This document shows, one piece after another, positions 11,564-21,737 of a DNA stretch of 64,000 bases. The DNA lies in the NCBI GenBank assembly GCA_037176705.1, contig CM073897.1, forward strand, positions 43,997,988-44,061,987. The letters run 5' to 3'. The translations under genes and the position numbers were made by a program. Below the pieces are notes generated by a model. It had not been told where the DNA came from. It worked only from the letters and a program-made list of their open reading frames with translations, and made no database searches. This stretch comes from Molossus alvarezi (taxonomy: Eukaryota > Chordata > Mammalia > Chiroptera > Molossidae). Positions within the stretch are counted from its first letter, which is position 1; every line of letters begins with the position of its first letter.

Positions 11564-11812
11564 CCCCGGCTGGTTTGGCTCAGTGGTTAGGAGCATTGGC
11601 CCGGGGACCAAAGGGTCGTGGGTTTGATTCTAGGCATGTACATGGGTTGTGGGTTTGATCCCTGGCCTAGTGGAAGTTGTGCAGGAGGCAACAGATTGAT
11701 GTGTCTCTCTCACATAGATATTTCTCTCTCTCTCCCTCTCCCCCCCTCCAACTCTCTCTAAAAAAAAATTGATGGAAAAATATCTTCGGGTGAGGATTAC
11801 TAACAAACAAAC
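11564..11812 (+). repeat. Bat SINE with imperfect TSD
   Basis: The head 'ccggctggtttggctcagtg' is followed by 'gggtcgtgggtttgattct' and a second 'gggtttgatccctggc', and ends 'cttcgggtgaggatt' plus a CAAA-type tail. The TSD is 'aaagatattcagt' (11547-11559) against 'aaagattttcagt' (11813-11825), 12 of 13 matching. It combines the double box-B body with a type-A 3' end. Confidence 0.88.
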
Positions 11813-12576
11813 AAAGATTTTCAGTGGAGAAGCAGCATGAGATTTTTGTTGTATAAAGGTAGTCTGTGTGGGGCTCCAAAGGGAAAAAGAGAGACTGCTA
11901 ACAGGCTGTTGTATCAGCCCAAGTGGATGTGGTCTGCCTTAGAGGAAATGAGGAACAAGAGACTGATTCGAGACATCTTTGCACACTAGAGTGGACAAGG
12001 CTAGGTGACTCATCTAGTAAATATGTATTTTGCCCCTGATGTGCTCAAGAAAATATGTACCTGTGTGAGAAGAGAGATACAGAGGTGAATGAGATGCATC
12101 CCTACCTTGACAGTGGGAGGCCAACACACATTTGTTCATCACTTGGCTTATGTCCACAGATACAATTCAAGGCCCACAGTGTGAAGCACTGTGGGAACTT
12201 AGGTGCAGGAGGACACTTCTACCTTGTGGAATTGGTGAGGTCAGGTGGAGAGGTGGCATTAGAGTGGGACCTTGGGTGTGGGATGTGCGATGCTTTGGAA
12301 GGCCACTGCAGGCAGGGGAACAGTGTGAGCAAGGGCACAGCAGTGTCAAGGTCCAAGGAACTGTGATTTGGTCTGGTGCTCCTGCGCATGTGTATGTTTA
12401 AGGTTAGAGGGGCAGAGATAGAGGACATGCAAGGGCAGCCAGGGGTGGGCTGTGGTGAGCCTCAAACGCCAGTCTAAGGAGCAGGGGTGGGTTGGGTCAC
12501 CCCTAAAGGGTCACAGAGGTTTCTGAACTAGGTAAAGGGCATGGTCTGAACTGTGATTTAAAAAGATAAACCTGTC

Positions 12577-12785
12577 CCAGCCGGTGTGGCTCAGTGGTTG
12601 AGCGTTAACCAATGCACCAAGAGGTTGCTGGTTCAATTCCTGGTCAGAGCACATGCCAAGGTTGTGGGCCCAATCCCCAGTGGGGGGCATATAGGAGGCA
12701 GCCAGTCGATGTTCTCTCTCATCAATGTTTCTATCTCTCTCCCTCTCCCCTCCTCTCTCTCTAAAATCAATAAAGAAAAAAAAAG
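12577..12785 (+). repeat. Ves-related SINE (type B)
   Basis: It runs from 'cagccggtgtggctcagtgg' through 'caatgcaccaagaggttgct' to 'tctctctaaaatcaataaag' plus an A-tail. Confidence 0.92.
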
Positions 12786-13084
12786 GCAAACCTGGTACCA
12801 TGTTCAGTATAGCTAGAGGGAGGGACATTGGCATAGCCACCATGAGAGAAGATGATGCTCTGGACAAGATTTTTGGCAGAAAAAAAAAATGAAACTGAAG
12901 GGACAGGTGTGTGAAATTTTGCAATGGCAGCCTACGTAAGGTCCACAAGTGTTTATTGTCTGTTCACAGGGCCAGGTCTGTGCTAGGCATTGAGGGTGTG
13001 GGCAGATTCAGGCACAGTTAACAGGCATCTCGTGCTTGGCGAGCTCGTAGGCTAGCTGGGAGAAGAGAGAAAGGAAACATTTGT

Positions 13085-13270
13085 GCCTGCGGATTAGGTG
13101 CCAGGTGCTGTGCCAGAAACTTGATATACATGATCTCACTTAAGCGCAAAGCTACAGTCAGATGGGGTAGGTTATCTTCATTTTTCAGATATGAAAACAG
13201 ACTCTGAAGGGTGAAGTGAACTTGCCCAAGACTGTAGTACCAGCAAATTAGGGGAACCCTCCAAAGACAG
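13085..13270 (+). repeat. MIR SINE
   Basis: The order 'gccaggtgctgtgccagaaa', 'catgatctcacttaa', 'tttttcagatatgaaaacag' and 'gaacttgcccaagactgtag' follows the MIR consensus. Confidence 0.75.
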
Positions 13271-14815
13271 TAATTTGTCTCCTAAACCAGGGGTCTCCAT
13301 TGAAGCCATCCAGACCATTCTTACATTCATTTCCCTCATTGCACAGGTAGTTATCAGTAATGATATCAATAACTAAGAGTTGACATAGAGGCTCCCGGTC
13401 AAGATGGCGGCATAGGTAAACATGGTATCACCTCCTCCCACAACCACATCAAAATTACAACTATACTACAGAACAACCATCATTCAGAACTACCTGAAAC
13501 TGAGCTGAATGGAAGTCCTGCAACTATGAAATTAAAGCAGCAGCCACATTGAGACTGGTAGGAGGGGTGGAGGCGTGGACAAGCTGGCCCCACACCTACA
13601 TGTGGTGGATAAAAATCAGGAGGACACCTGGGCTGGGAAGGTCCTCCCTGAGGACTGAGGGGTCCCCAGCCCACACAAGGCATCCAGCTCAGGGTTCCAG
13701 TGCCAGGAAGAGAAGTTCCCATCACTTCTGGCTGGAAAAACCCGAGGGAACTGAGGCTCAGGGAGGCTGAGACTGCTGAAGCCTCAGGCAGTTCCTCTTA
13801 AAGGGCCTGCAGGGACTTACTCCGACTTGCTTCCTCTAAGCTCAGAGGGGAGGAAGCTTGAGGGGCGCCAGAGAAATACAGGGAAGAACTGGGCCTTTTG
13901 GCCTTAGGACTGGGGCTGGAGAGGTGGCTTTTTCCTGGACAGATGTGCTGGCAGAGGCTGATGTACCTTTGGTGAGTCCTTCCCTAGGGGCACAGACTGC
14001 AGCCATATCTGGGACTCCAGTTACCTGGCTCACACTGTTTGCCTTGCCCTGGTGATTCCCTGAGGCCCTGCCCCACTCAATTTACAGGCCCACCCAAGCT
14101 GTTTCCAAAGGCTTTACCATAGGATTGGTCTGTCTGGGATACTGCTTCAGATTTTCCTAAAATCTCTCAAACAAAGGGCATCTGGTCTTAGTGAGCCCCA
14201 AACCTGTCGTTAAGTGGCTCCTGGCCTGGCACTAGAAGCAGCCAGCCTTGGTTCACAACTTGGCTTTTTCTGGGCACCTGCAAGCCCAGCACACGAAGCA
14301 GCCATCAGCAGAACACTTTGTAGTTTATGCTTGGTGGCCCTGGGTAGAACACAGGCAGTGGCTGACCTTGCCCCAGAGCCAGCACACCCAGTGGACAGCT
14401 TCAGACCATATCAAAACACTATCACTCAACTACCTCCACAAGTGACACACTCAATGAGTGGACTCATTGGGTACCAGAACCCTGCTGAAGTAAGTCTTGC
14501 TCTGTGTGATGGGTCACTACACAACTGATCCTCCAAGGTAGTCAGAGGCCAGTGGTCAGTGGGTACAGCCAGTCTTTGCAGATGATCAGCCTGAGTAAAC
14601 CCCTCCCATTGCATGCCAGCAGCAATCAAGATTCAATTACAACAGAAGGTTGTACAGTCTATGCAAGGGGTGCACTTTTAGCGCCCAGTTGGGGTGATTA
14701 GGGAGACTGTGCCACTGAATCCTACAGGACATCTACAACAATAATCCACCCTATAAAGCCTAGGAAACATAGCAACTCTACCAAACATAGAAACAATCGC
14801 AGGGAAGCAGCCAAA

Positions 14816-15590
14816 ATGAGGAGACAAACAAACATGTCCCAAATGAAAGAAAAGAACAGAACTCCAGAAAAACAACTAAATAAAATGGAGATAAGCAATC
14901 AATCAGATACAGAATTCAAAACACTGGTTATAAGGATGATCAAGAAACTTAGTGAGACATTCAAGGAAATTAGTGAGACCTTCAAGGAACTTAAGGAGAA
15001 CTCCAAGGAACTTAGTGAGAACATCGACAATATAAAAAAGAACCAGTCAGAAATGAAGGATGCACTAACTGAAATAAAGAATAATTTACAGGGAATCAAC
15101 AGTAGAGTAGATAAAGCCAAGAAGCAAATTATCGATTTGCAATATAAGGAAGCAAAAAACACCCAATCAGAACAGCAAAAAGACAAAAGATCCAAAAAGA
15201 AAAAATGAGGATACTGTAAGGAGCCTCTGGGACAACTTCAAGCGGTGCCAACATTTGTATCATAGAGGTGCCAGGAGGAGAAGAGAGAGAACAAGAAATT
15301 GAGAACATATTTGAAGAAATAATGACAGAGTCCTGGCCTGTTTGGCTCAGTGGTTGAGCGTCAGCCTGTGGACCAGAGAGTCCCGGGTTTGGTTGCTGCT
15401 AGGAGCATGTACCAAAAACAAAAAAAAAAAATGACAGAAAACTTTCCTAACTTGGTGAAGGAAACAGACACATAAGTCCAGGAAGCACAAAGTCCCAAAC
15501 AAGATGAACCCAAAAGACCCACACCAAGACACATCATCATCAAAATGCAAAAGGTTCAGGACAAAGAGAAAATCTTAAAAGCAGCAAGAT
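14816..15590 (+). pseudogene. Older HAL1 ORF1, 5' two thirds, interrupted
   Basis: This encodes the ORF1p N-terminus and an unusually repetitive coiled coil. An open frame of 130 codons (14816-15208) contains four near-repeats of 'SETFKEISETFKELKENSKELSEN' type, spaced about seven residues apart, then 'IKKNQSEMKDALTEIKNNL'. A stop and frameshift follow at about 15206. The RRM region ('WDNFKR') is damaged by a one-base gain, and a 100-bp SINE sits at 15330-15429. It then reads 'NLVKETD' and '[20 protein letters not shown]' up to the L1 insertion. It cannot make a full protein. Confidence 0.85.
15330..15429 (+). repeat. Head-only mini-SINE (copy 1 of 3)
   Basis: A tRNA-like head of about 83 nt ('tcctggcctgtttggctcag', box B 'gggtttggttgctg') ends at 'gcatgtacc' and goes straight into an A-tail. 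The TSD is 'aatgacaga' at 15321-15329 and 15430-15438. The body, pyrimidine tract and 3' segment of normal Ves SINEs are absent, and it stops at the same base as the copies at 23814 and 26736. Confidence 0.88.
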
Positions 15591-16604
15591 TCTGCACAGC
15601 AAAAGAAACAACCATCAAAATCGAAAGGCAACCCACTATATGGGAGAACATCATTGCCAATGATACATTAGATAAGGGGTTAATTTCCAAAATATATAGA
15701 GTACTCATACAACTCAACAAAAGGAAGACAAAGAACCCAATTAAAAAATGGGTAGAGGAGCTGAATAGGCACCTCTTCAAACAGGACATACAAATGGCCA
15801 CGAGACATATGAAGAAATGCTCAACATCACTAATCATCAGAGAGATGCAAATTAAAACAACAATGAGGCATCACCTCATACCTGTCAGAATGGCTGCCAT
15901 CAACAAATCATCAAACAAGTATTGACAAGAGTGTGGAGAAAAGGGGACTCTAGTACACTGCTGGTGGGAATGCAGACTGGTGCAGCCACTATGGAAAACA
16001 ATATGGTGTTACCTCAAAAAATTAAAAATTTAACTTCCATTTGACCCAGTGATCCCACTTCTAGAAATATACCCTAAAAAGCCTGAAACACCAGTCAGAA
16101 AGAATATATGTACCCCCATGTTCATAGCAGCACTATTTACAATAGCTGAGATCTGGAAACAGCCCAAGTGTCCATCAGTAGACGAATGGATAAAAAAGCG
16201 GTGGTACATATACACAATAGAGTACTATGCAGCTGTAAGAAAGAAAGATCTCTTATCCTTTGAGACGACATGGAGGGACCTGGAAAGTAATATCCTAAGT
16301 GAAACAAGCCAAGCAGAAAAAGACAAATACCACATGATCTCACTTATTTGTGGAATATAATGAACATAACAGTCCGAGGAATAGGGTAGACCCAGAAATA
16401 TGGAAGTAGGATACAGACTGACAACCCTCAGAAGGGGAGGCGGGGAGAGATAAACCACAGAACTTATATGCATGTATGCATAACCAATGGACATGGACAA
16501 CAAAGCCGGGGATGGGGCGAGGAGGATGGGGAGGAGGGTGTCAATGGGGTGAAAAAAAAGAAACATCTGTAAAAAAAATAAAATTAAAATTATAAAAATA
16601 AAAA
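15591..16604 (+). mobile_element. Bat LINE-1, 5'-truncated, inside the older HAL1
   Basis: It opens inside ORF2 ('[15 protein letters not shown]') and carries the ORF2 C-terminal region ('KGLISKIYR', '[20 protein letters not shown]', then 'LLEIYPKKPETPV' and 'KQPKCPSVDEWIKKRWYIYT' at 16049-16360), then a G-rich 3' UTR and an A-rich tail. A stop at about 15923 splits ORF2. Endonuclease and reverse transcriptase domains are absent. An ORF1/ORF2 chimera beginning at 15545 is an artefact of the junction at 15590/15591. Confidence 0.9.
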
Positions 16605-16610
16605 AAGGAA

Positions 16611-16965
16611 AGATTTTAGCTCTTTTCCTTCCTAGCTGCTTGAAAATCAGTCACCATCATGAACAACACAGTAACTATCTAGACCAGTGGTGAAGGAAAC
16701 AAATGGCCATTGACATCCTTCTCCCCAAGAAGACAATAGTACTTAAGAAATAAGTTTGGGAAAAACTAGCCAAAATATATAAAACCACACCAGGTGTCAT
16801 CTTTGTATTTGCATCAGAATCCATTTTGGTGGTGGTGAGACAATTGGCTTTGGCATGATTTATGATTCCTTGGATTTTCATGCAAAGAAAAATGAACCCA
16901 AACATAGACTTGCAAGTCATGGCCAGTTTGAGAAGACCTCAAAAATAAATAAATAAAATAAAGGC
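16611..16965 (+). pseudogene. RPS24P: RPS24 processed pseudogene, 3'-truncated
   Basis: This is an intronless copy of the 40S ribosomal protein S24 mRNA. It begins in 5'-UTR-like 'ctcttttccttcctagctg', has the initiator ATG at 16659, then codons for an 'MN.TVTI' start interrupted by an early TAG. Recognisable later segments read 'VIDVL', '[10 protein letters not shown]', '[33 protein letters not shown]' across shifted frames. It stops at 'gagaagacctca' and runs into an AAAT-rich tail, so the last third of the coding region and the 3' UTR are missing. This suggests internal priming on the A-rich codons after the glycine. It lies between an L1 tail and resumed HAL1 sequence. Non-functional; the parent identification is from memory of RPS24. 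Confidence 0.85.
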
Positions 16966-17149
16966 AGTTCCTTACCTACAAAGGAGCTCCCATAAGACTG
17001 TCAGCTGATTTCTCAAAAGAAACTTTGCAGACCAGAAAGGAGTGGCAAGAGATATTCAGGTGATGAAAAGCAACGATCTACAACCAAGATTACTCTATCC
17101 TGCAAAGCTATCATTTAGAATCGATGGACATATCAAGAGTTTCCCAGAC
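16966..17149 (+). mobile_element. Older HAL1, segment 2 of 3 (ORF1 C-terminal part)
   Basis: The ORF1 C-terminal domain text resumes at 'gcagttccttacctacaaag' and runs to 'aagagtttcccagac', where HAL1 copy 2 inserted. It continues the ORF1 sequence broken at 15590, losing only a few bases. Confidence 0.85.
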
Positions 17150-19332
17150 TTCCGGTCAAGATGGCGGCATAGGTAAACGCGGTATCGCGTCCTCCCACAA
17201 CCACATCCAAGTTACAACTAAACTAAAGAACAACCATCATTCAAAACCGCCTGAAATCAAGCTGAATGGAAGTCCTACAACTACAGAATTAAAGAAGCTG
17301 CATCGAGACTGGTAGGAGGGGAGGAGGCGAGAGGGGCGGCAGCGAGACAGCAGTGAGACGGGCTGGTCCCACACCCACGTGTGGTAGATAAAAATCAGGA
17401 GTCTACCTCGGCTGGGAAGGTCCTTCCTGAGGACTGAGGGGTCCCTGTCCCACACCAGGTGCCCCGCTCAAGGTTCCAGTGCCAGGAAGAGAAGTCCTCA
17501 TAACTTCTGGCTGGAAAAACCAGCAGGAACTGAGGCTCAGGGAAGCTGAAGCCGCTGGAGCCCCAGGCAGCTCCTTAAAGGGCCCGCACATGAACTTATC
17601 AGACTCACTCCCTCTAAGCTTAGAGGGGAGGCAGCTCGAGGGGCACCAGAGACATACAGGGAAGAACTGAGCTGTTTCGCACTGGAGTGAAGGGGCTGGA
17701 GAGGGGCTTTCTCCGGGACAAACGTGCTGTCAGAGGCCTTTGTTCTTTTGGTGAGCCCTTCCCTGGGGCGGCAGATAGCGGCCATGTCTGGGACTCCAGC
17801 AACCTGGCTCACACTGGTAGCCCCGCCCTGGTGACTCCCTGAGGCCCCACCCCACCCCACCCAACTTTCAGGCCCACCTAAGCTATTGGCACTTGCTTAA
17901 CCATAGGATTGGCCTGTCTTGGATCCTGCTTCAGGTTTTTCCTGAATTTTTTCAAACGAGCAGCATCTGGTCTCAGCTAGCCCCACACCACTCGTTAAGT
18001 AATACACAGAAACAAACACAGGGAGGCAGCCAAAATGAGGAGACAAAGAAACAGGTCCCAAAAGAATAGAACAAAACCCCAAGAAAAGAACTAAGCGAAA
18101 TGGAGATAAGCAACCTAACAGATGCTGAGTTCAAAATACTGCTTATAAGGATGCTCAATGAACTTAGTGAGAACCTCAGCGAACTTAGTGAGGGCCTCAA
18201 GAGCATAAAAAAGGACCAGTCAGAAATGATCGATGCACAGTTAAAAACAAAGGAGGCTTTAACTGAAATAAAGAATAATTTACAAAGATTCAATAGTAGA
18301 GTACGTAAATCCAAGAAGCAAACCATTGATTTGGAATATAAGGAAGCAAAAAATGCTCAATCAGAACAGCAAAAAGAAAAAAGAATCCAAAAAAATGAGG
18401 ATAGTGTAAGGAGCCTCTGGGACAACTTCAAGCGTGCCAACATTCGCATCTTGGGGGTGCCAGAGAAGAGAGAGAACAAGAAATTGAAAACCTGTTTGAA
18501 ATTATAATGGCAGAAAACTTCCCTAATTTGGTGAAGGAAACAGATATATAAGTCCAGGAAGCACAGAGAGTCCCAAACAAGATGAACCCCAAGAGGCCCA
18601 CACCAAGACACATCATCATCAAAATACAAAAGGTTCAAGACAAAGAGAGAATCTTAAAAGCAGCAAGAGAAAAGCAGGTAGTTACCTACAAGGGAGTTCC
18701 CATAAGGCTGTCAGCTGATTTCTCAAAAGAAACTTTGCAGGCCAGAAGGGAGTGGCAAGAAATATTCAGAGTGATGAAAAGCAAGAACCTACACCCAAGA
18801 TTACTCTATTCTGCAAAACTGTCATTTAGAGTTGATGGCCATATATAGAGTTTCCCAGACAAGAAAAAGTTAAAGGAGTTCATCACCACCAAACCATTAT
18901 TATATGAAATGATGAAGGGTCTTTTTGAAGAAAAAGATAAAATATATGAACAAACAAAATGGCAGTGAATACATATCTCTCGACAATGGAATCTACAAAC
19001 AAAATGAACAGGCAGAACAGAAACATTCTCATAGATACAGAGAACATTTTGTTGGGTGCCAGATGGGAGGGGGGTTGGGGGAATGGGTGAAAACAGTGAA
19101 GGGATTAAGAAGTACAAATTCATTGCTAGACTGACAAACCTCAAAGGGAAAGGGGTTGGGTGGGTGGGGGGGGAGAAATAAACCAGAGAACTTATATGCA
19201 TAACCAATGGACACAGACAATAGTGTGGGAAAAGGCAGGAGGGGGGCGGGAGTGGGGAGGAGGGGGGTCAATGAGGGAAAAATGTGGAACATCTGTAATA
19301 CATTCTACATTCAACAATAAAGATTAAAAAAA
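17150..19332 (+). mobile_element. HAL1 copy 2, full-length, with 15-bp TSD
   Basis: It starts 'ttccggtcaagatggcggca' with a YY1-like motif (17158-17168), as in many L1 promoters. It has a 5' UTR of about 885 nt, ORF1 (18035-18968), and then directly a G-rich 3' UTR and A-tail. No ORF2 is present. The perfect TSD 'aagagtttcccagac' lies at 17135-17149 and 19333-19347, inside the older HAL1's ORF1. Over the 3' ORF1 half (18507-18968) I count roughly five differences from copy 1, so both copies are recent. Confidence 0.93.
18035..18968 (+). pseudogene. HAL1 copy 2 ORF1 (L1 ORF1p-like), frameshifted
   Basis: The first ATG at 18035 hits a stop after a small deletion. The in-frame ATG at 18100 opens 135 codons to 18507, covering the coiled coil ('LNELSENLSELSEGLKSIKK') and the RRM region ('SVRSLWDNFKRANIRILGVPE'), then shifts frame immediately after GVPE. 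The C-terminal domain continues in another frame (from about 18510) with '[16 protein letters not shown]', 'KGVPIRLSADFSKETLQARR' and 'LHPRLLYSAKLSFRVDGHI', then a stop at 18846-18848. The post-GVPE shift is the one seen in copy 1. Each half stays open over most of its length, but no complete ORF1p is possible. Confidence 0.88.
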
Positions 19333-19347
19333 AAGAGTTTCCCAGAC

Positions 19348-19831
19348 AAGAAAAAGCTAAAGAAGTTTATCACCACCAAACCAGTATTGTATGAAATGTT
19401 GACGGGTCTTCTAGAAGAAGAAGAAGGGGAAGAGGAAGGGAAAGGAGAAAAATATGAACAATAAAGTGGCAATAAATACATATCTATCAACAACTGAATC
19501 TACAAACAAAATGAGCAAGCAGAACAGAAACAGACTCACAGATACAGGGAACTTTTTGTTGGTTGCCAGATGGGAAGGGGCAAGGAGGATGGGTGAAAAA
19601 GATGAAGGAATTAAGAAGTACAAATTGATTGTTAGACTGATGAACCTCAAAGGTAAGGAGGGAGGGAGGGTGGGAAGAAATAACCAAAGAACGTCTATGC
19701 ATATATGCATAACCAATGGAACAGACAATAGTGTGGGGAAGGCAGGAGTGGGGTGGGGTTGGGGAGGGGGGGTGTCAATGGGGGTACAAAGGAGGGACAT
19801 CTGTAATACATTCAACAATAAAGATAAGCTA
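19348..19831 (+). mobile_element. Older HAL1, segment 3 of 3 (ORF1 end and 3' UTR)
   Basis: It continues 'aagaaaaagctaaagaagtt', has an acidic GAAGAAG-rich stretch near 19412-19450, ends ORF1, and passes straight to a G-rich 3' UTR ending 'aacaataaagataag'. The direct join of ORF1 to the 3' UTR shows this is also a HAL1, not a full L1. Confidence 0.88.
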
Positions 19832-19847
19832 GAAAAAAGTAACTAAT

Positions 19848-20059
19848 GCCAGGTGGGTGTGGCTCCGTTGTTGAGCTTCGACCCATGCACCAAGAGGTTG
19901 CCAGTTTGATTCCTGGTCAGGGCACATGCCCAGGTTGTGGGCCAAATTCCCAGTGGGGGCCATGCAGGAGGGGGCAAATCTATGTTCTCTCTTATTGATA
20001 TTTCTATCTCTCTCTCCCTCTCCCTTCCTCTCTCTAAAATCAATAAAGAAAAAAAAACA
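19848..20059 (+). repeat. Ves-related SINE (type B)
   Basis: It runs from 'ccaggtgggtgtggctccgt' through 'catgcaccaagaggttgcca' to 'tctctctaaaatcaataaag' plus an A-tail. It is flanked by short 'actaat' repeats at about 19842 and 20061, splitting the 3' TSD of the older HAL1. Confidence 0.9.
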
Positions 20060-20079
20060 GACTAATAGTTGAGAGGTAC

Positions 20080-20300
20080 CAAGAATTGTTCTAGGCAGTT
20101 TATGTGTATGAACTAATTTAATACCTGCAACAACCCATGAGTTAGATACTATTATTATCCTCATTATATAGACAAGGAAACTGAGACACAAAGGAGCTAA
20201 TAGTCTATCCAAAGTCAAACCACAGGTAAATGGAAGAGATGGGATTTGAACCTAGGCAGTCTGGTTCAAAGCCCATGCTCTTAACCAATGTGTTATACAT
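20080..20300 (+). repeat. MIR SINE
   Basis: The order 'tgttctaggcagtttatgtg', 'actattattatcctcattat', 'aaggaaactgagacacaaag', 'gggatttgaacctaggcagt' and 'catgctcttaacc' is an excellent MIR match. Confidence 0.88.
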
Positions 20301-20919
20301 AAACAAGAACCAGATAAACTCTCATGCATAAACATAAAGTAAATCACCTAATCTGCTTATTTTGCAGATGTTTATTTATTCATTCAGCAGTTACCGAGCT
20401 CCTATATTTGGCAGAGCAAAGATCCAAGAATATCCAAGACAAGGGCCTGCCCTCAAGACTAATGGAGAGACAAAAAAATAAACAGGTACAATGAGATACA
20501 GAGAAGCCATCAGAGGATTTGAGCAAAGGTGTGATGATCAAAACTAAATTTTACCATGTTCTTTCTGCCCGCTCTATAGACAATAGACCTTAGGAAAGAA
20601 AGGGTAGAAGTCAGAAGACAGGGAAGATTGGTGCAACTGATCAGGAGAGCGACACAATGGTGGCCTGAGTGGTTGCATTACAGCCTGGGTGTCACTGGTT
20701 TGGCTAAGAGCTCTGCTTTAACTCCCTGGGGTGTAGGGACACCAGTGTTCCACTAACTCTTGACTTCACCACTAACTGACCTTGTTGGGTCTATGGACAG
20801 GTCATTTCAGTTGGACCAATGTGAAGTGCTTAGGTCAGAGTGTCCCTAAGGTTCCTGTCAACTCTAAGGTTGAATGTCATTACTGTGAATGTCACTGAAT
20901 GTCATTAATAAACCTTCCA

Positions 20920-21452
20920 CCAACGACTTTCTCTAGCTATCTAAACTCCTTACCATGGCCTCATAACCCCATCTCCCACATCATTTCCCACCATGTTTCC
21001 TCTCTTTAATCATTCTAGCCACACTGGCTTCCCTTCTGTTCCTCAGATAGTCAAGCTTGTCCCTACCACAGTGCCTTTTCACCTGCTGTTCCCTCAGCTT
21101 AAGAAGCACTTTCCCTAGATCATCACATGCTTAGGTCTTTCTCAACCTAAACTCACCTCAAATGTCATCTCCTGAGAAAGGCCATTTCTGACTACCTTAA
21201 CTTAGACGGAGCGCCCAACTCAAATCTGCCTTATCAATCTCCTAGTTTACATTACTCTTAGGACTTCTAATAAACTGAAATAATCATATTTAGTTGTGTA
21301 CATCTTTATCGACTATCTTCCCAGTGCAATGTCAGTTCCATGTGACAGACTTTGTGATTATGATTATCTAGAACTTACAACAGTTCATGGTCGGTACATA
21401 GTAGACACGACACTTAATAAGTATTTGTTGAATGAATGAGTGAATGAATGAT
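20920..21452 (+). repeat. L2 LINE 3' end
   Basis: 'cacctgctgttccctcagct', 'aaactcacctcaaatgtcat', 'cagtgcaatgtcagttccat' and a terminal 'tgaatgaatgagtgaatgaa' follow the L2 3' consensus, including the characteristic ATGA-rich end. Confidence 0.75.
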
Positions 21453-21483
21453 CAAATGAATGAGCCATCTTTCAGCTTTTTAT

Positions 21484-21737
21484 TTTTTATTTTTATTTAT
21501 TTATTTTTTATCCTCATCCAAGGACATTTTTCGATATTTTGTTCAGTTAGAGGGAGAGGGAGAGAGAGAGAGAGAAACATCGACGTGAAAGCGACACATC
21601 GAGTGGCTGCCACCCGCACGACCAACCAGAGCCGGGGACAAACTGCAACCGAGGTATGCGCCCTTAGCGGAAACCGAACCCGGATCTCTCAGGACCGCAG
21701 GCCGACGCTCTAACCGCTGAGCCAAACTGGCCAGGGC
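21484..21737 (-). repeat. Ves SINE (type A), minus strand, 16-bp TSD
   Basis: A full type-A element from 'ttatcctcatccaaggac' to 'gccaaactggccagggc', with the TSD 'tctttcagctttttat' at 21468-21483 and 21738-21753. Confidence 0.95.

Larger units (their letters stand above)
13384..15590 (+). mobile_element. Older HAL1, segment 1 of 3 (5' UTR and ORF1 5' part)
   Basis: It begins 'ctcccggtcaagatggcgg', an L1-type start with a YY1-like motif at 13401-13411, continues through a 5' UTR and enters ORF1 at 14816. A SINE interrupts at 15330. The ORF1 text stops at 'ttaaaagcagcaag' (15590), where a truncated L1 inserted, and resumes at about 16966. The flank 'taactaagagttga' (13370-13383) matches, with one mismatch, the site past the element's A-tail at 19840, itself split by a SINE. 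That unites the three segments as one original insertion. Confidence 0.82.

Noticed and set aside
15545..15925. Apparent 126-codon ORF1-ORF2 fusion protein
   Set aside because: It is produced by the insertion junction at 15590/15591 between the HAL1 ORF1 and an inserted L1 ORF2 fragment, not by a real fusion gene.
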